Assembly: GCF_000426185.1 (NCBI RefSeq)
Contig: NZ_KE384505.1
Location: 688,915-752,914, forward strand
From: Cellulomonas sp. URHD0024
Lineage (GTDB): Bacteria > Actinomycetota > Actinomycetes > Actinomycetales > Cellulomonadaceae
Length of the DNA: 64,000 nt
Direction: 5' to 3'
Positions 35,560 through 47,450 of this stretch are shown piece after piece. Below the pieces are notes generated by a model. That model was not told where the DNA came from. It saw only the letters and a list, made by a program, of their open reading frames with translations, and did not search any database. A program made the position numbers and the translations under genes. Positions within the stretch are counted from its first letter, which is position 1; every line of letters begins with the position of its first letter.

Positions 35560-35639
35560 GTATCGGCCTCTGCCGACCCTTTGAACGACGTGAACGAACG
35601 TACGACCGCGTACCGCGCGGTCACGACAGGAGAAGAGCA

Positions 35640-37268
35640 ATGGCTGAGCTGACGATCCGGCCGGACGAGATCCGGGCCGCGCTGGACAGCTTCGTGAAGT
35701 CCTACGAGCCGAGCGGCGTGGTGACCGAAGAGGTCGGCCGCGTGACGCTGACGGCCGACGGCATCGCGCAGGTCGAGGGCCTGCCCGGCGCGATGGCGAA
35801 CGAGCTGCTGCGCTTCGAGGACGGCACGCTGGGCCTCGCGCTGAACCTCGACGTCCGCGAGATCGGTGTCGTCGTCCTGGGCGAGTTCACGGGCATCGAG
35901 GAGGGCCAGGAGGTCCGCCGCACGGGCGAGGTCCTCTCGGTCCCCGTCGGCGACGGCTACCTCGGTCGCGTCGTGGACCCGCTGGGCCAGCCGATCGACG
36001 GCCTGGGCGAGCTGGAGACGGAGGGCCGCCGCGCGCTCGAGCTGCAGGCCCCCGGCGTCATGCACCGCAAGAGCGTCCACGAGCCGCTGCAGACCGGCCT
36101 CAAGGCCATCGACGCGATGATCCCGATCGGTCGCGGCCAGCGTCAGCTGATCATCGGCGACCGCCAGACCGGCAAGACGGCGATCGCGATCGACACGATC
36201 ATCAACCAGAAGGCCAACTGGGAGACCGGGGACGCGACGAAGCAGGTCCGCTGCATCTACGTCGCCATCGGCCAGAAGGGCTCCACCATCGCCGCCGTCC
36301 GCGGCGCCCTGGAGGAGGCCGGCGCCCTGGAGTACACGACGATCGTCGCCGCCCCGGCGTCCGACCCGGCCGGCTTCAAGTACCTCGCCCCGTACACCGG
36401 CTCGGCCATCGGCCAGCACTGGATGTACCAGGGCAAGCACGTCCTCATCGTGTTCGACGACCTGTCCAAGCAGGCCGAGGCGTACCGCGCCGTGTCGCTG
36501 CTGCTGCGGCGCCCGCCGGGCCGTGAGGCGTACCCGGGCGACGTCTTCTACCTGCACTCCCGCCTGCTGGAGCGTTGCGCCAAGCTCTCCGACGAGCTGG
36601 GCGCGGGCTCGATGACGGGTCTGCCGGTCATCGAGACCAAGGCCAACGACGTCTCGGCGTACATCCCGACCAACGTCATCTCCATCACCGACGGCCAGAT
36701 CTTCCTGCAGTCGGACCTGTTCAACGCCGACCAGCGCCCCGCCGTCGACGTCGGCATCTCGGTGTCCCGCGTCGGTGGTGCCGCACAGGTCAAGGCGATG
36801 AAGTCGGTCTCCGGCACGCTGAAGCTCGACCTGGCGCAGTTCCGCTCGCTCGAGGCGTTCGCCATGTTCGCCTCGGACCTCGACGCGGCGTCGCGTGCGC
36901 AGCTGACCCGCGGTGCGCGTCTGATGGAGCTGCTCAAGCAGGCCCAGTACTCGCCGTACCCGGTCGAGGACCAGGTCGCGTCGATCTGGGCCGGTACCAA
37001 GGGCAAGCTGGACGACGTCCCGCTGGGCGACGTCCGTCGGTTCGAGACCGAGCTGCTCGACCACCTCCGCCGCAACACCGAGGTCCTCTCCACGATCGCG
37101 TCGACGGGCAAGCTCGACGACGACACCGAGAAGGCCCTGGGCGACGCGATCGACGAGTTCCGCAACGGGTTCCTCGTGGGTGACGGAACGACGCTCGTCG
37201 GCTCGGCCGACGACGGCGCCGAGGTCGAGGTCGAGCAGGAGCAGATCGTCCGGCAGAAGAAGGGCTGA
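35640..37268 (+). CDS. atpA: ATP synthase F1 subunit alpha
   Basis: The 542-residue non-catalytic subunit binds nucleotide with Walker [14 protein letters not shown] near residue 173 and carries the conserved [17 protein letters not shown] region and the arginine finger in [12 protein letters not shown] near 374. The ATG follows AGGAGAAGAGCA. The C-terminal extension is acidic ([13 protein letters not shown]). The gene is followed by atpG after two bases. Confidence 0.97.
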   Translation: MAELTIRPDEIRAALDSFVKSYEPSGVVTEEVGRVTLTADGIAQVEGLPGAMANELLRFEDGTLGLALNLDVREIGVVVLGEFTGIEEGQEVRRTGEVLSVPVGDGYLGRVVDPLGQPIDGLGELETEGRRALELQAPGVMHRKSVHEPLQTGLKAIDAMIPIGRGQRQLIIGDRQTGKTAIAIDTIINQKANWETGDATKQVRCIYVAIGQKGSTIAAVRGALEEAGALEYTTIVAAPASDPAGFKYLAPYTGSAIGQHWMYQGKHVLIVFDDLSKQAEAYRAVSLLLRRPPGREAYPGDVFYLHSRLLERCAKLSDELGAGSMTGLPVIETKANDVSAYIPTNVISITDGQIFLQSDLFNADQRPAVDVGISVSRVGGAAQVKAMKSVSGTLKLDLAQFRSLEAFAMFASDLDAASRAQLTRGARLMELLKQAQYSPYPVEDQVASIWAGTKGKLDDVPLGDVRRFETELLDHLRRNTEVLSTIASTGKLDDDTEKALGDAIDEFRNGFLVGDGTTLVGSADDGAEVEVEQEQIVRQKKG

Positions 37269-37270
37269 CC

Positions 37271-39680
<2,410 letters not shown>

Positions 39681-39690
39681 GTTTTTCGCT

Positions 39691-39721
39691 GAGGGGCGCC
39701 GTCGAGACGACGGCGCCCCTC
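39691..39721 (+). other. 14-bp intercistronic hairpin between atpD and atpC
   Basis: GAGGGGCGCCGTCG (39691-39704) pairs perfectly with CGACGGCGCCCCTC (39708-39721) across a three-base loop. GTTTTT precedes the stem and no T run follows, so on the plus strand it does not look like an intrinsic terminator. It may be an RNA stop or processing signal that lowers atpC relative to atpD. Confidence 0.65.
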
Positions 39722-39746
39722 CAGAATCTTCGAGGAAGGAGTGCTC

Positions 39747-40040
39747 GTGGCAGACATCGAGGTCGAGATCGTCGGCGCCGAGGGCAAGCTCTGGTCCGGT
39801 AACGCCTGGCAGGTCTCGGCGAAGGCCGGCGAGGGCGAGATCGGCATCCTGGCCGGTCACGAGCCCGTGCTGTCCGTGCTCAAGCCGGGCGAGGTCCGGG
39901 TGTTCGCGGAGCGCGGCGCCCAGCCCGACCGCTGGCAGGTCGAGGGCGGGTTCCTCTCGTTCGACTCCAACCACCTGACGATCGTCGTCGACGACGCCGT
40001 GCCGGGCGCGCGCCCGACGACGACGCCCGCCACGCACTGA
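39747..40040 (+). CDS. atpC: ATP synthase F1 subunit epsilon, short form
   Basis: The 97-residue subunit has the N-terminal beta-sandwich (DIEVEIVGAEGKLWSGNAWQV, then GEIGILAGHEPVLSVLKPGEVRV) but only a short Thr/Pro-rich tail. The C-terminal pair of helices found in the 139-residue E. coli subunit, which can inhibit ATP hydrolysis, is missing. The second GTG (39747) is preferred over the one at 39741 because GGAAGGAG is then at proper spacing. It is the last gene of the operon. Confidence 0.93.
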   Translation: MADIEVEIVGAEGKLWSGNAWQVSAKAGEGEIGILAGHEPVLSVLKPGEVRVFAERGAQPDRWQVEGGFLSFDSNHLTIVVDDAVPGARPTTTPATH

Positions 40041-40053
40041 GGTCCAGGCCACG

Positions 40054-40470
40054 GTGCGCGGGGTGGTGGTCGCGGCGCTGCTCGGGGCTCTTCTGCTCGC
40101 CGTGGTCACCTCCTTGCTCTGGCTCTCTCGTGTTCACACGCTCGACCGTCGGGTGGGCTCGTTCCACTGCTGGGTCGCGTCGAGTGCTGCGGGGCCGTGG
40201 CGCGCGGGCGTCGCGCAGTACGGATCTGCCCGGCTGTACTTCTGGAGCCGCTGGTCGCTGGCGCCCCGGCCACGCGTCCGATGGGACCGCTCGAACCTCA
40301 GCGTTCTCGAGCGCCGGTGGCAGGACCCGGACGGGACGTCCGCCAACCGGCTCGTCGTCGCGACCTGTCGGTCCGGCCACGACTTCTACCTCCTGCTGAG
40401 CGCCGAGGCCTACACCGGCCTGACGTCCTGGATCGAGGCGACGCCCTCGCGCGTCAACTCGGTCACCTAG
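40054..40470 (+). CDS. DUF2550 family membrane protein
   Basis: The 138-residue protein has one N-terminal membrane helix ([21 protein letters not shown]) followed by a soluble part with [22 protein letters not shown] and the C-terminal [18 protein letters not shown]. This family is confined to actinobacteria and regularly follows atpC, as in mycobacteria. Function is unknown. The GTG at 40054 begins 13 bases after atpC. Confidence 0.9.
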   Translation: MRGVVVAALLGALLLAVVTSLLWLSRVHTLDRRVGSFHCWVASSAAGPWRAGVAQYGSARLYFWSRWSLAPRPRVRWDRSNLSVLERRWQDPDGTSANRLVVATCRSGHDFYLLLSAEAYTGLTSWIEATPSRVNSVT

Positions 40471-40532
40471 ATCTCGCGGTGCCCAGACGGTCGTCGACCT
40501 CGGGGCACCCGAACCTCCCGAAAGCAGATCCC

Positions 40533-41228
40533 GTGCGTCTTGTCGTCGCCTCCTGCTCGGCGCGCTACAGCGGTCGGCTGAACGCCCATCTGCCGCTTGC
40601 CACGCGGCTCCTGGTCGTGAAGGCCGACGGCAGCGTGCTGCTGCACTCCGACGGTGGGTCGTACAAGCCGCTGAACTGGATGAGCCCGCCGTGCACGCTC
40701 GCGGTGCTGGAACCGTCCGACGAGGCCGTCCTCCGCGGTGTCACCCAGGTCTGGACCGTGCAGCACCAGAAGTCGGACGACCGCCTCGAGATCGAGCTCC
40801 ACGAGGTCCAGAGCGACTCGTCGCACGACCTGGGCGTCGACCCGGGGTTGGTCAAGGACGGCGTCGAGGCTCACCTGCAGGAGCTGCTCGCGGCCCAGAT
40901 CCTCCTGCTGGGCACGGGCCACACGCTGGTGCGGCGCGAGTACCCGACCGCGATCGGACCGGTCGACATCCTTGCCAAGGACCCGGCCGGCGGAACGGTC
41001 GCGGTCGAGATCAAGCGGCGCGGCGACATCGACGGCGTGGAGCAGCTGACCCGCTACCTCGAGCTCCTCAACCGCGACCCGCACCTCGCGCCCGTCCGGG
41101 GCGTGTTCGCCGCACAGGAGATCAAGCCGCAGGCCCGGGTGCTCGCCATGGATCGTGGCATCGGCTGCCTGGTCCTCGACTACGACGCCATGCGCGGCGT
41201 CGACGACAGCGGCTCGCGCCTCTTCTAG
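40533..41228 (+). CDS. nucS: Mismatch-specific endonuclease NucS/EndoMS
   Basis: The 231-residue enzyme replaces the MutS/MutL system of actinobacteria: it cuts both strands at base mismatches. The N-terminal DNA-binding domain reads [20 protein letters not shown], and the C-terminal PD-(D/E)xK nuclease core is GPVDILAKD, then [24 protein letters not shown]. The final residues, SGSRLF, look like the clamp-binding tail of the family. GTG 40533 starts [10 protein letters not shown]; the upstream frame belongs to other sequence. It follows the DUF2550 gene by 62 bases. Confidence 0.95.
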   Translation: MRLVVASCSARYSGRLNAHLPLATRLLVVKADGSVLLHSDGGSYKPLNWMSPPCTLAVLEPSDEAVLRGVTQVWTVQHQKSDDRLEIELHEVQSDSSHDLGVDPGLVKDGVEAHLQELLAAQILLLGTGHTLVRREYPTAIGPVDILAKDPAGGTVAVEIKRRGDIDGVEQLTRYLELLNRDPHLAPVRGVFAAQEIKPQARVLAMDRGIGCLVLDYDAMRGVDDSGSRLF

Positions 41229-41255
41229 CCCGCACCACGTCACACGCCTGGCCTC

Positions 41256-41291
41256 TTGAACATGTTCAGTTGAACATGTTCAAATCCTCGT
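41256..41291 (+). promoter_or_regulatory. Double palindromic operator and possible leaderless promoter
   Basis: TGAACATGTTCA occurs twice in tandem, at 41257-41268 and 41271-41282, a 14-base period. TTGAAC at 41256 and TTCAAA at 41279 are spaced by 17 bases and could be the promoter, giving a leaderless transcript at ATG 41292. The palindromes would be bound by the TetR protein encoded downstream, with two dimers side by side. Confidence 0.65.
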
Positions 41292-41939
41292 ATGAACGAC
41301 GACACGAGGTCCCTGGTGCGGTCGACGGCCCTGCGGCTGTTCCGCGAGCGCGGCTACGCGGCGACCACGATGCGCGCGATCGCGCACGAGGCGGGTGTCT
41401 CGACCGGCAACGCGTACTACCACTTCGCGTCGAAGGACCACCTGGTCCAGGAGCTCTACCTCGACGTGAACCGCGAGCACGTCCGCCGCGCGCAGGCCGT
41501 CCTCGCGTCGGGCGGCGACCTCAGCAGCAGGCTGGCCGGGGTACTGCGTGCGGGTCTGGACTCGTTCGCCGAGTACCACGCGTTCGGGAGCGAGTTCATC
41601 GCGGTCGCCATCCGACCGGGGTCGGCCGCCAGCCCGTTCTCGGCGGACTCGTCGCCCGCCCGGGCGCTCAGCCAGGACCTGTTCCGGGAGCTGGTCGACG
41701 GCGCGCAGCCGGCGGTCCCGAGCGTCCTGCGCGACGAGCTGCCGGAGCTGCTCTGGTTGGTGCAGCTCGGCGTCACGCTCTTCTGGGTCTACGACGGCTC
41801 GGACGGACAGCGCCGAACTCGGGTCCTCGTCGCCGGGTTGGCGCCGCTGCTGGGTCGGCTGGTCCGGCTCACGCGCCTGCCGGTGCTGCGGGGTGCGGCC
41901 GACGACGTCCTCGCGCTCGTCCGGGCGGTGAAGTCATGA
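41292..41939 (+). CDS. TetR-family transcriptional regulator
   Basis: The 215-residue protein has the TetR helix-turn-helix at residues 5-55: STALRLFRERGYAATTMRAIAHEAGVS, then TGNAYYHFASKDHLVQELYLD. The C-terminal part, with LWLVQLGVTLFWVYDGSDGQRRTR, is a helical ligand domain of unknown specificity. The 4-base overlap with the YndJ-DUF1990 gene and the double palindrome upstream imply control of that operon. Confidence 0.9.
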   Translation: MNDDTRSLVRSTALRLFRERGYAATTMRAIAHEAGVSTGNAYYHFASKDHLVQELYLDVNREHVRRAQAVLASGGDLSSRLAGVLRAGLDSFAEYHAFGSEFIAVAIRPGSAASPFSADSSPARALSQDLFRELVDGAQPAVPSVLRDELPELLWLVQLGVTLFWVYDGSDGQRRTRVLVAGLAPLLGRLVRLTRLPVLRGAADDVLALVRAVKS

Positions 41940-43252
41940 CCCACCTCGACCCGTTCGCCGCCGATGTGGTCCGCGTGGTGGTCGGCGTCGGGACGGTCGT
42001 CGTCCTGCCGCTGGGGATCCGGCTGCTCGGCGACCGCGTGGTGCCGCAGTCGCGGCTGTGGGCGGTCGCCGGGCTGTTCGCCGCGGTGGCGGTCTGGCTG
42101 CCCGTCGGTCCGGTGGCTGCTCTCGTCGTGGCGCCGTTCGCGCTCGCCTGCCTCGTCCTCGCCGCGTGCGCGTTGCGGGCTCCGGACCTCGCCACGACGA
42201 TCGCGCTCGTGACGCCCGCGATCGGCGCCGCGGCGCTCGTCGCGGAACGGGCCGGCTGGGGGTTGCTCGGCTTCGGCGGCGACTACCTCGCCCTCACGGT
42301 CCCGCACATGCTCTTCGCAGGGTTCGGCGCGTGCCTGATCACCGGGCTGGTCACCCAGGCCGTTCCCGGCCCGGCCGCCCGGCTCGCGTCGTCCGCCGTC
42401 CCGCTGGGGGTGCTCCTCGTCCTGGTGGGCTACTTCGTCTCCGACGCCGCCGAGCTGGCCGGCGCCACGGTGCTCACGGTCGGACTGTGGGCCGCGGCGG
42501 CCGCGACGATCCGGGTCGAGCGCGCCCGGGGCCTGCTGCGCACGGGAGTCGTGACGGTCGTCGTCTCGATGCTCCTCGCGCTGTGGTGGGCGCTGGGTGA
42601 GGCCACAGACGTCGTGCACCCGACGCTGTCGTGGATGGCCGTGACGCACGGTGTGGCCAACGCGTTCGGCTTCGTGCTCTGCACGCTCGTCGGGCTGCGC
42701 CTCGTGCCGAGGCCGGCGCCCACGGGCCTGACCTACACCGAGGTCGGCGCGACGAAGGACGGACCGCTCCCGGCGGGCTACCGCACCTTGCACGTGCGGC
42801 ACCTGCTCGGACGATCGAGCTCGTCGCTGGACGCTCGACGCGTCGGCGAGGCACTGCTGGGGTGGGACGTCCACGCGGCGGCGCACGTGCGGCTCGAGGT
42901 CGACGCGCCGCTCGCCTCGCCGGGTGTTCACGCGACGACGCGGCTGGGTCTCGGGCCGGTCCGGCTGAGCGAGCCGTGCGCGGTCGTCTGGGTGGAGCGC
43001 ACGCCTGAGCGGACGGGTTTCGGGTACGGGACGCTTCCCGGGCACCTGTTCCGGGGCGAGGAGGCGTTCACCGTCGAGCACGACGACGCCGGCGACCTCT
43101 GGTTCGCCGTGACGGCGTTCTCGGTGCCGGTCGTCTGGTGGGCGCGGGCGATCGGACCGCTGACCGTCGTCGGCCAGCACGTCTACCTGCGGCTCCTCGC
43201 ACACGGCGCCCGCACGGTGCTCCGGGCGGGCGTTCCGGCAGGTGTCGCGTGA
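41936..43252 (+). CDS. YndJ-like membrane domain fused to DUF1990
   Basis: The 438-residue protein has about eight membrane helices in residues 1-270, resembling the YndJ family (LWAVAGLFAAVAVWLPVGPVAALVVAPFALACL; GGDYLALTVPHMLFAGFGACL). Residues 270-435 are DUF1990 (YTEVGATKDGPLPAGYRTLHVR, then GEALLGWDVHAAAHVRLEVDAP and GTLPGHLFRGEEAFTV). Each half occurs separately in other bacteria. Neither has a known reaction. The fusion implies a shared task, perhaps handling a lipid-like molecule at the membrane. It is governed by the upstream TetR gene. Confidence 0.8.
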   Translation: MTHLDPFAADVVRVVVGVGTVVVLPLGIRLLGDRVVPQSRLWAVAGLFAAVAVWLPVGPVAALVVAPFALACLVLAACALRAPDLATTIALVTPAIGAAALVAERAGWGLLGFGGDYLALTVPHMLFAGFGACLITGLVTQAVPGPAARLASSAVPLGVLLVLVGYFVSDAAELAGATVLTVGLWAAAAATIRVERARGLLRTGVVTVVVSMLLALWWALGEATDVVHPTLSWMAVTHGVANAFGFVLCTLVGLRLVPRPAPTGLTYTEVGATKDGPLPAGYRTLHVRHLLGRSSSSLDARRVGEALLGWDVHAAAHVRLEVDAPLASPGVHATTRLGLGPVRLSEPCAVVWVERTPERTGFGYGTLPGHLFRGEEAFTVEHDDAGDLWFAVTAFSVPVVWWARAIGPLTVVGQHVYLRLLAHGARTVLRAGVPAGVA

Positions 43253-43656
43253 AGGCCCGCGCCGTCGTCGCGCTGAACGGGTGGTGCCTGCTCATCCTCA
43301 CCGTGATCAACCTGCCGCTCGTGGCCTGGCTCGCAGGGTTCTACCTGCTCTTGGTCGTCATCTGTGCGCTGGCGGTCTACGTGGTGGGGCTGCCTGCGGG
43401 CCTCGTGCTCGCGCGACTCCTGAGGAACATCGCCGACGAGCGCGTGCACGTGGCCGTCTTCGCGCTGACGGGAGCCTGCCTGTCGGTCGGGCTCTGCGTC
43501 GCGCTCGGGGTCGAGTTCTGGTCCTCGAGGGCCTGGCTCATCCTGCCGGTCGCAGCCGCCGAGGGAGTCCTCGGTGCAGGTGGCGCCCGGTGGTGGTCCG
43601 GGAGGCCGGCACGGAGAGTGACGCCGGCGGAACTGCCCGCGGTGATCCAGGCGTGA
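43249..43656 (+). CDS. Small hypothetical membrane protein
   Basis: The 135-residue protein has about four membrane segments (VALNGWCLLILTVINLPLVAWL, GFYLLLVVICALAVYVVGL, VAVFALTGACLSVGLCVAL and AWLILPVAAAEGVLGAG) and a basic C-terminus. It overlaps the YndJ-DUF1990 gene by four bases and is probably part of the same TetR-controlled operon. No family is recognised; function unknown. Confidence 0.6.
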   Translation: MKARAVVALNGWCLLILTVINLPLVAWLAGFYLLLVVICALAVYVVGLPAGLVLARLLRNIADERVHVAVFALTGACLSVGLCVALGVEFWSSRAWLILPVAAAEGVLGAGGARWWSGRPARRVTPAELPAVIQA

Positions 43657-43670
43657 GCAAGGATGGTCCC

Positions 43671-44843
43671 GTGCCCCTCATCCTGCGCGGACGCCTGGTC
43701 ACCCCCCGAGGTATCGTCGACGACGGAGCCGTGGTCGTCGACGGCGCGACGATCGTCTGGGTCGGGCCGTCGGACGGCTTGCCGCCGGCCTGGACCCTCC
43801 CGCCACCCACCGCCGACACCCTGCTGCCCGGCCTGGTCGACCTGCACTGCCACGGCGGCGGGGGCGCGAGCTTCCCGGATGCCACGGACACCGCTACGCC
43901 CCGGACGGCGGTGGACGAGCATCGGCGGCACGGGACGACAAGTCTCGTCGCGTCGCTCGTCACGGCGCCGCGGGACGTGCTGCTGGCGCGCACCGCGATG
44001 CTCGCCGACCTCGCCGACGCGGGGGAGATCGTCGGCATCCACCTCGAAGGACCGTTCCTGTCCGCGGACCGCTGCGGCGCTCAGAACCCCGCCGACATGC
44101 TCCCCGGAGACGCGTCCCTCGCGGCGGGGATCGCCGGTGCGGCGCGCGGCCACCTCGTCACGATGACGATCGCCCCGGAGGTGCCGGGGGTGGTCGACGA
44201 GGTTCTGCCGGCACTCGTCGACGCCGGAGCGATCCCGTCGATCGGCCATACGGACGCGTCCGCCGAGCAGGTCGAGGCCGCGGTCGACCGGGGATTCGAC
44301 CTGCTGGCCGCACAGGGCAACCGTCGCCTGACCGCGACCCACCTGTTCAACGGCATGCGTCCGCTGCACCACCGCGACCCCGGCCCGGTCGCCGCGTGCC
44401 TGGCGGCCGCCGCTCGCGGCGAGCTCGTGGTGGAGCTCGTCGCGGACGGTACGCACCTGGCCGACGCGACGGTCCTGTCCGTCTTCGACCTGCTCGGCGC
44501 GGGGTCGATCGCGCTCGTCACGGACGCGATGGCGGCGACCGGCATGCCGGACGGCACCTACCAGCTCGGCCCGATGGAGGTGGTCGTCGACGGCGGGGTG
44601 GCGCGGCTGGCGCGCGGCGGCGCGATCGCCGGGGGAGTGGCGCACCTGATCGATGTGGTCCGCAACGTCGTCGCGGCGGGCGTGCCGCTCGAGGACGCGG
44701 TGTTCTCCGCGGCGACGGTGCCGGCGGACGTCCTGGGCCGCCGGGACATCGGTGCCCTGGCCGCGGGCCGACGGGCGGACGTGGTGATCACCGACGCCGA
44801 TCTGCGCCCGCTCCGGGTGCTGCTCGGCGGCGAGTGGCTATAG
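43671..44843 (+). CDS. nagA: N-acetylglucosamine-6-phosphate deacetylase
   Basis: The 390-residue amidohydrolase removes acetate from GlcNAc-6-phosphate, giving glucosamine-6-phosphate. Motifs: metal ligand region DLHCHGGGG near residue 60, HLEGPFLS near 125, GHTDAS near 195, ATHLFNGM near 222 and the catalytic Asp in LVTDAM near 285. The GTG at 43671 has AAGGA seven bases upstream; the GTG at 43653 would add six residues. No nagB or transporter lies beside it. It is convergent with the LacI gene, the two stops abutting. Confidence 0.93.
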   Translation: MPLILRGRLVTPRGIVDDGAVVVDGATIVWVGPSDGLPPAWTLPPPTADTLLPGLVDLHCHGGGGASFPDATDTATPRTAVDEHRRHGTTSLVASLVTAPRDVLLARTAMLADLADAGEIVGIHLEGPFLSADRCGAQNPADMLPGDASLAAGIAGAARGHLVTMTIAPEVPGVVDEVLPALVDAGAIPSIGHTDASAEQVEAAVDRGFDLLAAQGNRRLTATHLFNGMRPLHHRDPGPVAACLAAAARGELVVELVADGTHLADATVLSVFDLLGAGSIALVTDAMAATGMPDGTYQLGPMEVVVDGGVARLARGGAIAGGVAHLIDVVRNVVAAGVPLEDAVFSAATVPADVLGRRDIGALAAGRRADVVITDADLRPLRVLLGGEWL

Positions 44844-45836
44844 GGACGCCGTCGTCGCCCGGACCGTGAGCTCGGGCGCGAGCAGGCGGGTCTCGGGCGT
44901 CTGGCCGTCGTCGAGCCGCGACATCACCATCTCGACCGCGACCGCGCCGATCCGGGCCGCGGGGATGTCGACCGCGGTCAGCGGCTGCGGCTGACCGGTG
45001 GCCACGTCCTGCGGGCAGACCGCCACGACAGACATGTCGCGCGGCACGTCGATGCCGCGCTCCCGGAGGCCGGCGAGAACGGCGGGCAGGGCGACCTCGT
45101 TGTGCACGACGAGCCCCGTCACGCCGGGCAGCCGGTCGAGCACCCGGTTGAGCGCGTCGACCGCGCCGGCGTGGGACGACTCGCACGGCTCGAACACGGC
45201 GTCGACGCCGAGCCGCTCGGTCTCGGCCCGGAACCCGCTGACCATCCGCAACGCATAGGTGGTGTGACGGTCGAGCACGAGCCGCGGCGAGCCGATGAGG
45301 GCGAGCTGCCGGTGTCCGAGGCCGACGAGGTGGTCGACGGCGGTTCGCGCGACGGCCTCGAAGTCGAGGTCCACGCAGGAGAGGCCGGAGGCGTCCCGGG
45401 GCAGTCCGATGAGTACCGAGGGCTGGCGCTGTCGGCGCAGGATCGGCAGCCGGGGGTCCTCGGCTTCGACGTCCATCATCACCAGGGCGTCGACCATGGA
45501 GCCGGCCGCCACGCGCTCCACGCCGGCGTGGTCGTCCTGGGTGAGCAGCAGCACGTCGTGCTCGAAGTCCCGGGCGCGGGTGACCACGCCGGTGACGAAC
45601 TGCATGATCACGCCGACGTTGACGTCGACGCGCAGGGGTGCCATGAGGGCCAGCACGTTCGTCCGCTGGGAGGCGAGTGCGCGGGCGCCGGCGTGCGGTC
45701 GGTACCCGAGCTCGCGGACCGCGTGCTCGATCCGCTCGCGGGTCGACGCGGAGATCGGGCGCTTGCCCGACAGCGCGTAGGACACGGTCGAGACGGAGAC
45801 TCCGGCGGCGCGCGCGACGTCGTCGATCGTGGTCAC
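44838..45836 (-). CDS. LacI-family transcriptional regulator of the sugar import operon
   Basis: The 332-residue repressor has the helix-turn-helix TIDDVARAAGVSVSTVSYALSGKRPIS and hinge helix HAGARALASQRTN. The remainder is the periplasmic-binding-protein-like sugar domain. GTG 45836 is preceded by AAGGAG. It faces the ABC sugar importer, and two CGAAGCGCTTCG palindromes lie in the space between; the centre GCGC of the palindromes fits a LacI-family dimer. It therefore probably represses both itself and the importer until the sugar is present. The inducing sugar may be an alpha-xyloside or xyloglucan oligosaccharide. Confidence 0.93.
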   Translation of the reverse strand: MTTIDDVARAAGVSVSTVSYALSGKRPISASTRERIEHAVRELGYRPHAGARALASQRTNVLALMAPLRVDVNVGVIMQFVTGVVTRARDFEHDVLLLTQDDHAGVERVAAGSMVDALVMMDVEAEDPRLPILRRQRQPSVLIGLPRDASGLSCVDLDFEAVARTAVDHLVGLGHRQLALIGSPRLVLDRHTTYALRMVSGFRAETERLGVDAVFEPCESSHAGAVDALNRVLDRLPGVTGLVVHNEVALPAVLAGLRERGIDVPRDMSVVAVCPQDVATGQPQPLTAVDIPAARIGAVAVEMVMSRLDDGQTPETRLLAPELTVRATTASL

Positions 45837-45923
45837 GGCTGTCGGCTCCTTCGGCTCGAGGGCCGGGTGAACCGGCGCCGGGAGAAACCCTAGCGGGCGT
45901 CGTCCCAGGTGGAGTAGGGGAAG

Positions 45924-46025
45924 CGAAGCGCTTCGACCATCCACCGCTCATGATGCACCCAAACTGCTCAGATCTCCCGTCTAGACATGACGAAAATCAC
46001 GCGCTACGTTATCGAAGCGCTTCGA
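45924..46025. promoter_or_regulatory. Two LacI-type operators and the importer promoter
   Basis: CGAAGCGCTTCG occurs at 45924-45935 and, extended to TCGAAGCGCTTCGA, at 46012-46025. TAGACA (45982-45987) and TACGTT (46005-46010) are spaced by 17 bases, so the second operator covers the expected transcript start of the importer operon. The first lies upstream of the lacI gene on its side. Both have the central GCGC typical of LacI-family sites. Confidence 0.8.
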
Positions 46026-46072
46026 CGACCGGAGGAAAACCGGTCGCCATCCACTCGACGAGGAGAACCCGG

Positions 46073-47383
46073 ATGAGGATCAGTACACGGCGATGGGCGG
46101 CCGTCGGGACTGCCGCCCTTGTGGCCACCACCGCACTGACTGCCTGTGGAGGCGGAGGGAGTGGCGGCGGTGACTCGGACGACAAGACCCTGACGGTCTG
46201 GCACTACGAGTCGGACGAGTCGGCCATGGGTCCGGCCTGGGACAAGGCCATCGACATCTTCAAGACCGAGCACCCCGGGGTCGAGGTCAAGCTCGAGCAC
46301 CAGACGTTCGAGCAGATCCAGAAGAACGCCAAGATCGTGCTCACCGGCGACGACGTGCCGGACGTCATGGAGTACAACAAGGGCAACGCCACCGCGGGCC
46401 AGCTCGCCTCGCAGGGACTGCTGACCCCGCTCACCGACGTCGCGAAGGAGAAGGGCTGGGACAAGACGCTCACCGGCTCGCTCGCCACGACCGCGAAGTA
46501 CGACGAGAACGGCCTCATGGGCTCGGGCGACTGGTACGGAGTGCCCAACTACGGCGAGTTCGTCGGGGTCTACCTCAACAAGGACCTGTTCGCGAAGTAC
46601 GGCATCGAGGTGCCGACGACGTTCGACGACTTCGAGGCCGCCCTGGCGACGTTCAAGCAGAACGGCGTCACCCCGCTCGCGGAGGCCGGCGCCGAGTACC
46701 CGCTCGGGCAGCTCTGGTACGAGCTCGTGCTGCACTACGGCGACCGTTCGCTCGTCGACGACTACCAGCTGTTCAAGAACGACGTCGACTGGCACGGCGA
46801 CGCGATGACCAAGGCCACGGAGAAGCTCGACGAGTGGGTCAAGAAGGGCTACATCGCCTCCGACGCAGCCGGCCTGAAGGCCGAGGACATGGGCGTGTCG
46901 TGGATGGACGGGACCTTCCCGATCATGGTCTCCGGCTCCTGGTGGTTCGGCCGGGTGGCGCAGACCGTCCAGTTCGACTGGGCCCAGACGAACTTCCCCG
47001 GGAACAAGCTCCACCCGGGCTCGTCGGGAAACATCTGGGTCGTGCCCGCGAACGCCAACTCCAAGACGCTCGCCGAGGACTTCATCGACATCACGCTGCG
47101 CCCCGAGGTGCAGAACGCGCTCGGCGAGAAGGGTGGCCTGCCCGTCGCGGGTGACCCGAGCACGATCTCCGACCCGAAGACCGCCGAGATGACGCAGAAC
47201 TTCGCGGACATCCTGGCCGACGACGGCCTGGCGTACTACCCGGACTGGCCCGTGGCCGGCTTCTACGACGTGATCGTCAGCCAGCTGCAGTCGCTGGTCA
47301 ACCAGTCCAAGTCCCCGGCTGAGGTCCTCGACGGCCTCAAGGCCGCCTACGAGTCAGGCAAGTCGGACCTGCTCGGCTCCTGA
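46073..47383 (+). CDS. ABC sugar transporter substrate-binding lipoprotein
   Basis: The 436-residue protein has a signal peptide with the lipobox LTAC, lipidated Cys25, followed by a Gly/Ser linker. The mature part has the family-1 extracellular solute-binding pattern (LTVWHYESDESAMGPAWDKAIDIFKTEHPGVEVKLE, then GDWYGVPNYGEFVGVYLNKDLFAKYGI). It captures oligosaccharides outside the membrane and delivers them to the two permeases. ATG 46073 follows GAGGAG. No ATPase is encoded in the operon, so a shared MsiK-like protein is likely used. Confidence 0.95.
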   Translation: MRISTRRWAAVGTAALVATTALTACGGGGSGGGDSDDKTLTVWHYESDESAMGPAWDKAIDIFKTEHPGVEVKLEHQTFEQIQKNAKIVLTGDDVPDVMEYNKGNATAGQLASQGLLTPLTDVAKEKGWDKTLTGSLATTAKYDENGLMGSGDWYGVPNYGEFVGVYLNKDLFAKYGIEVPTTFDDFEAALATFKQNGVTPLAEAGAEYPLGQLWYELVLHYGDRSLVDDYQLFKNDVDWHGDAMTKATEKLDEWVKKGYIASDAAGLKAEDMGVSWMDGTFPIMVSGSWWFGRVAQTVQFDWAQTNFPGNKLHPGSSGNIWVVPANANSKTLAEDFIDITLRPEVQNALGEKGGLPVAGDPSTISDPKTAEMTQNFADILADDGLAYYPDWPVAGFYDVIVSQLQSLVNQSKSPAEVLDGLKAAYESGKSDLLGS

Positions 47384-47450
47384 CCCGCCGCGCCCGGGCG
47401 GGGTTGAGGGGCCCCGCCCGGGCCCATCGGACCATCGAAGGACGGATCCC

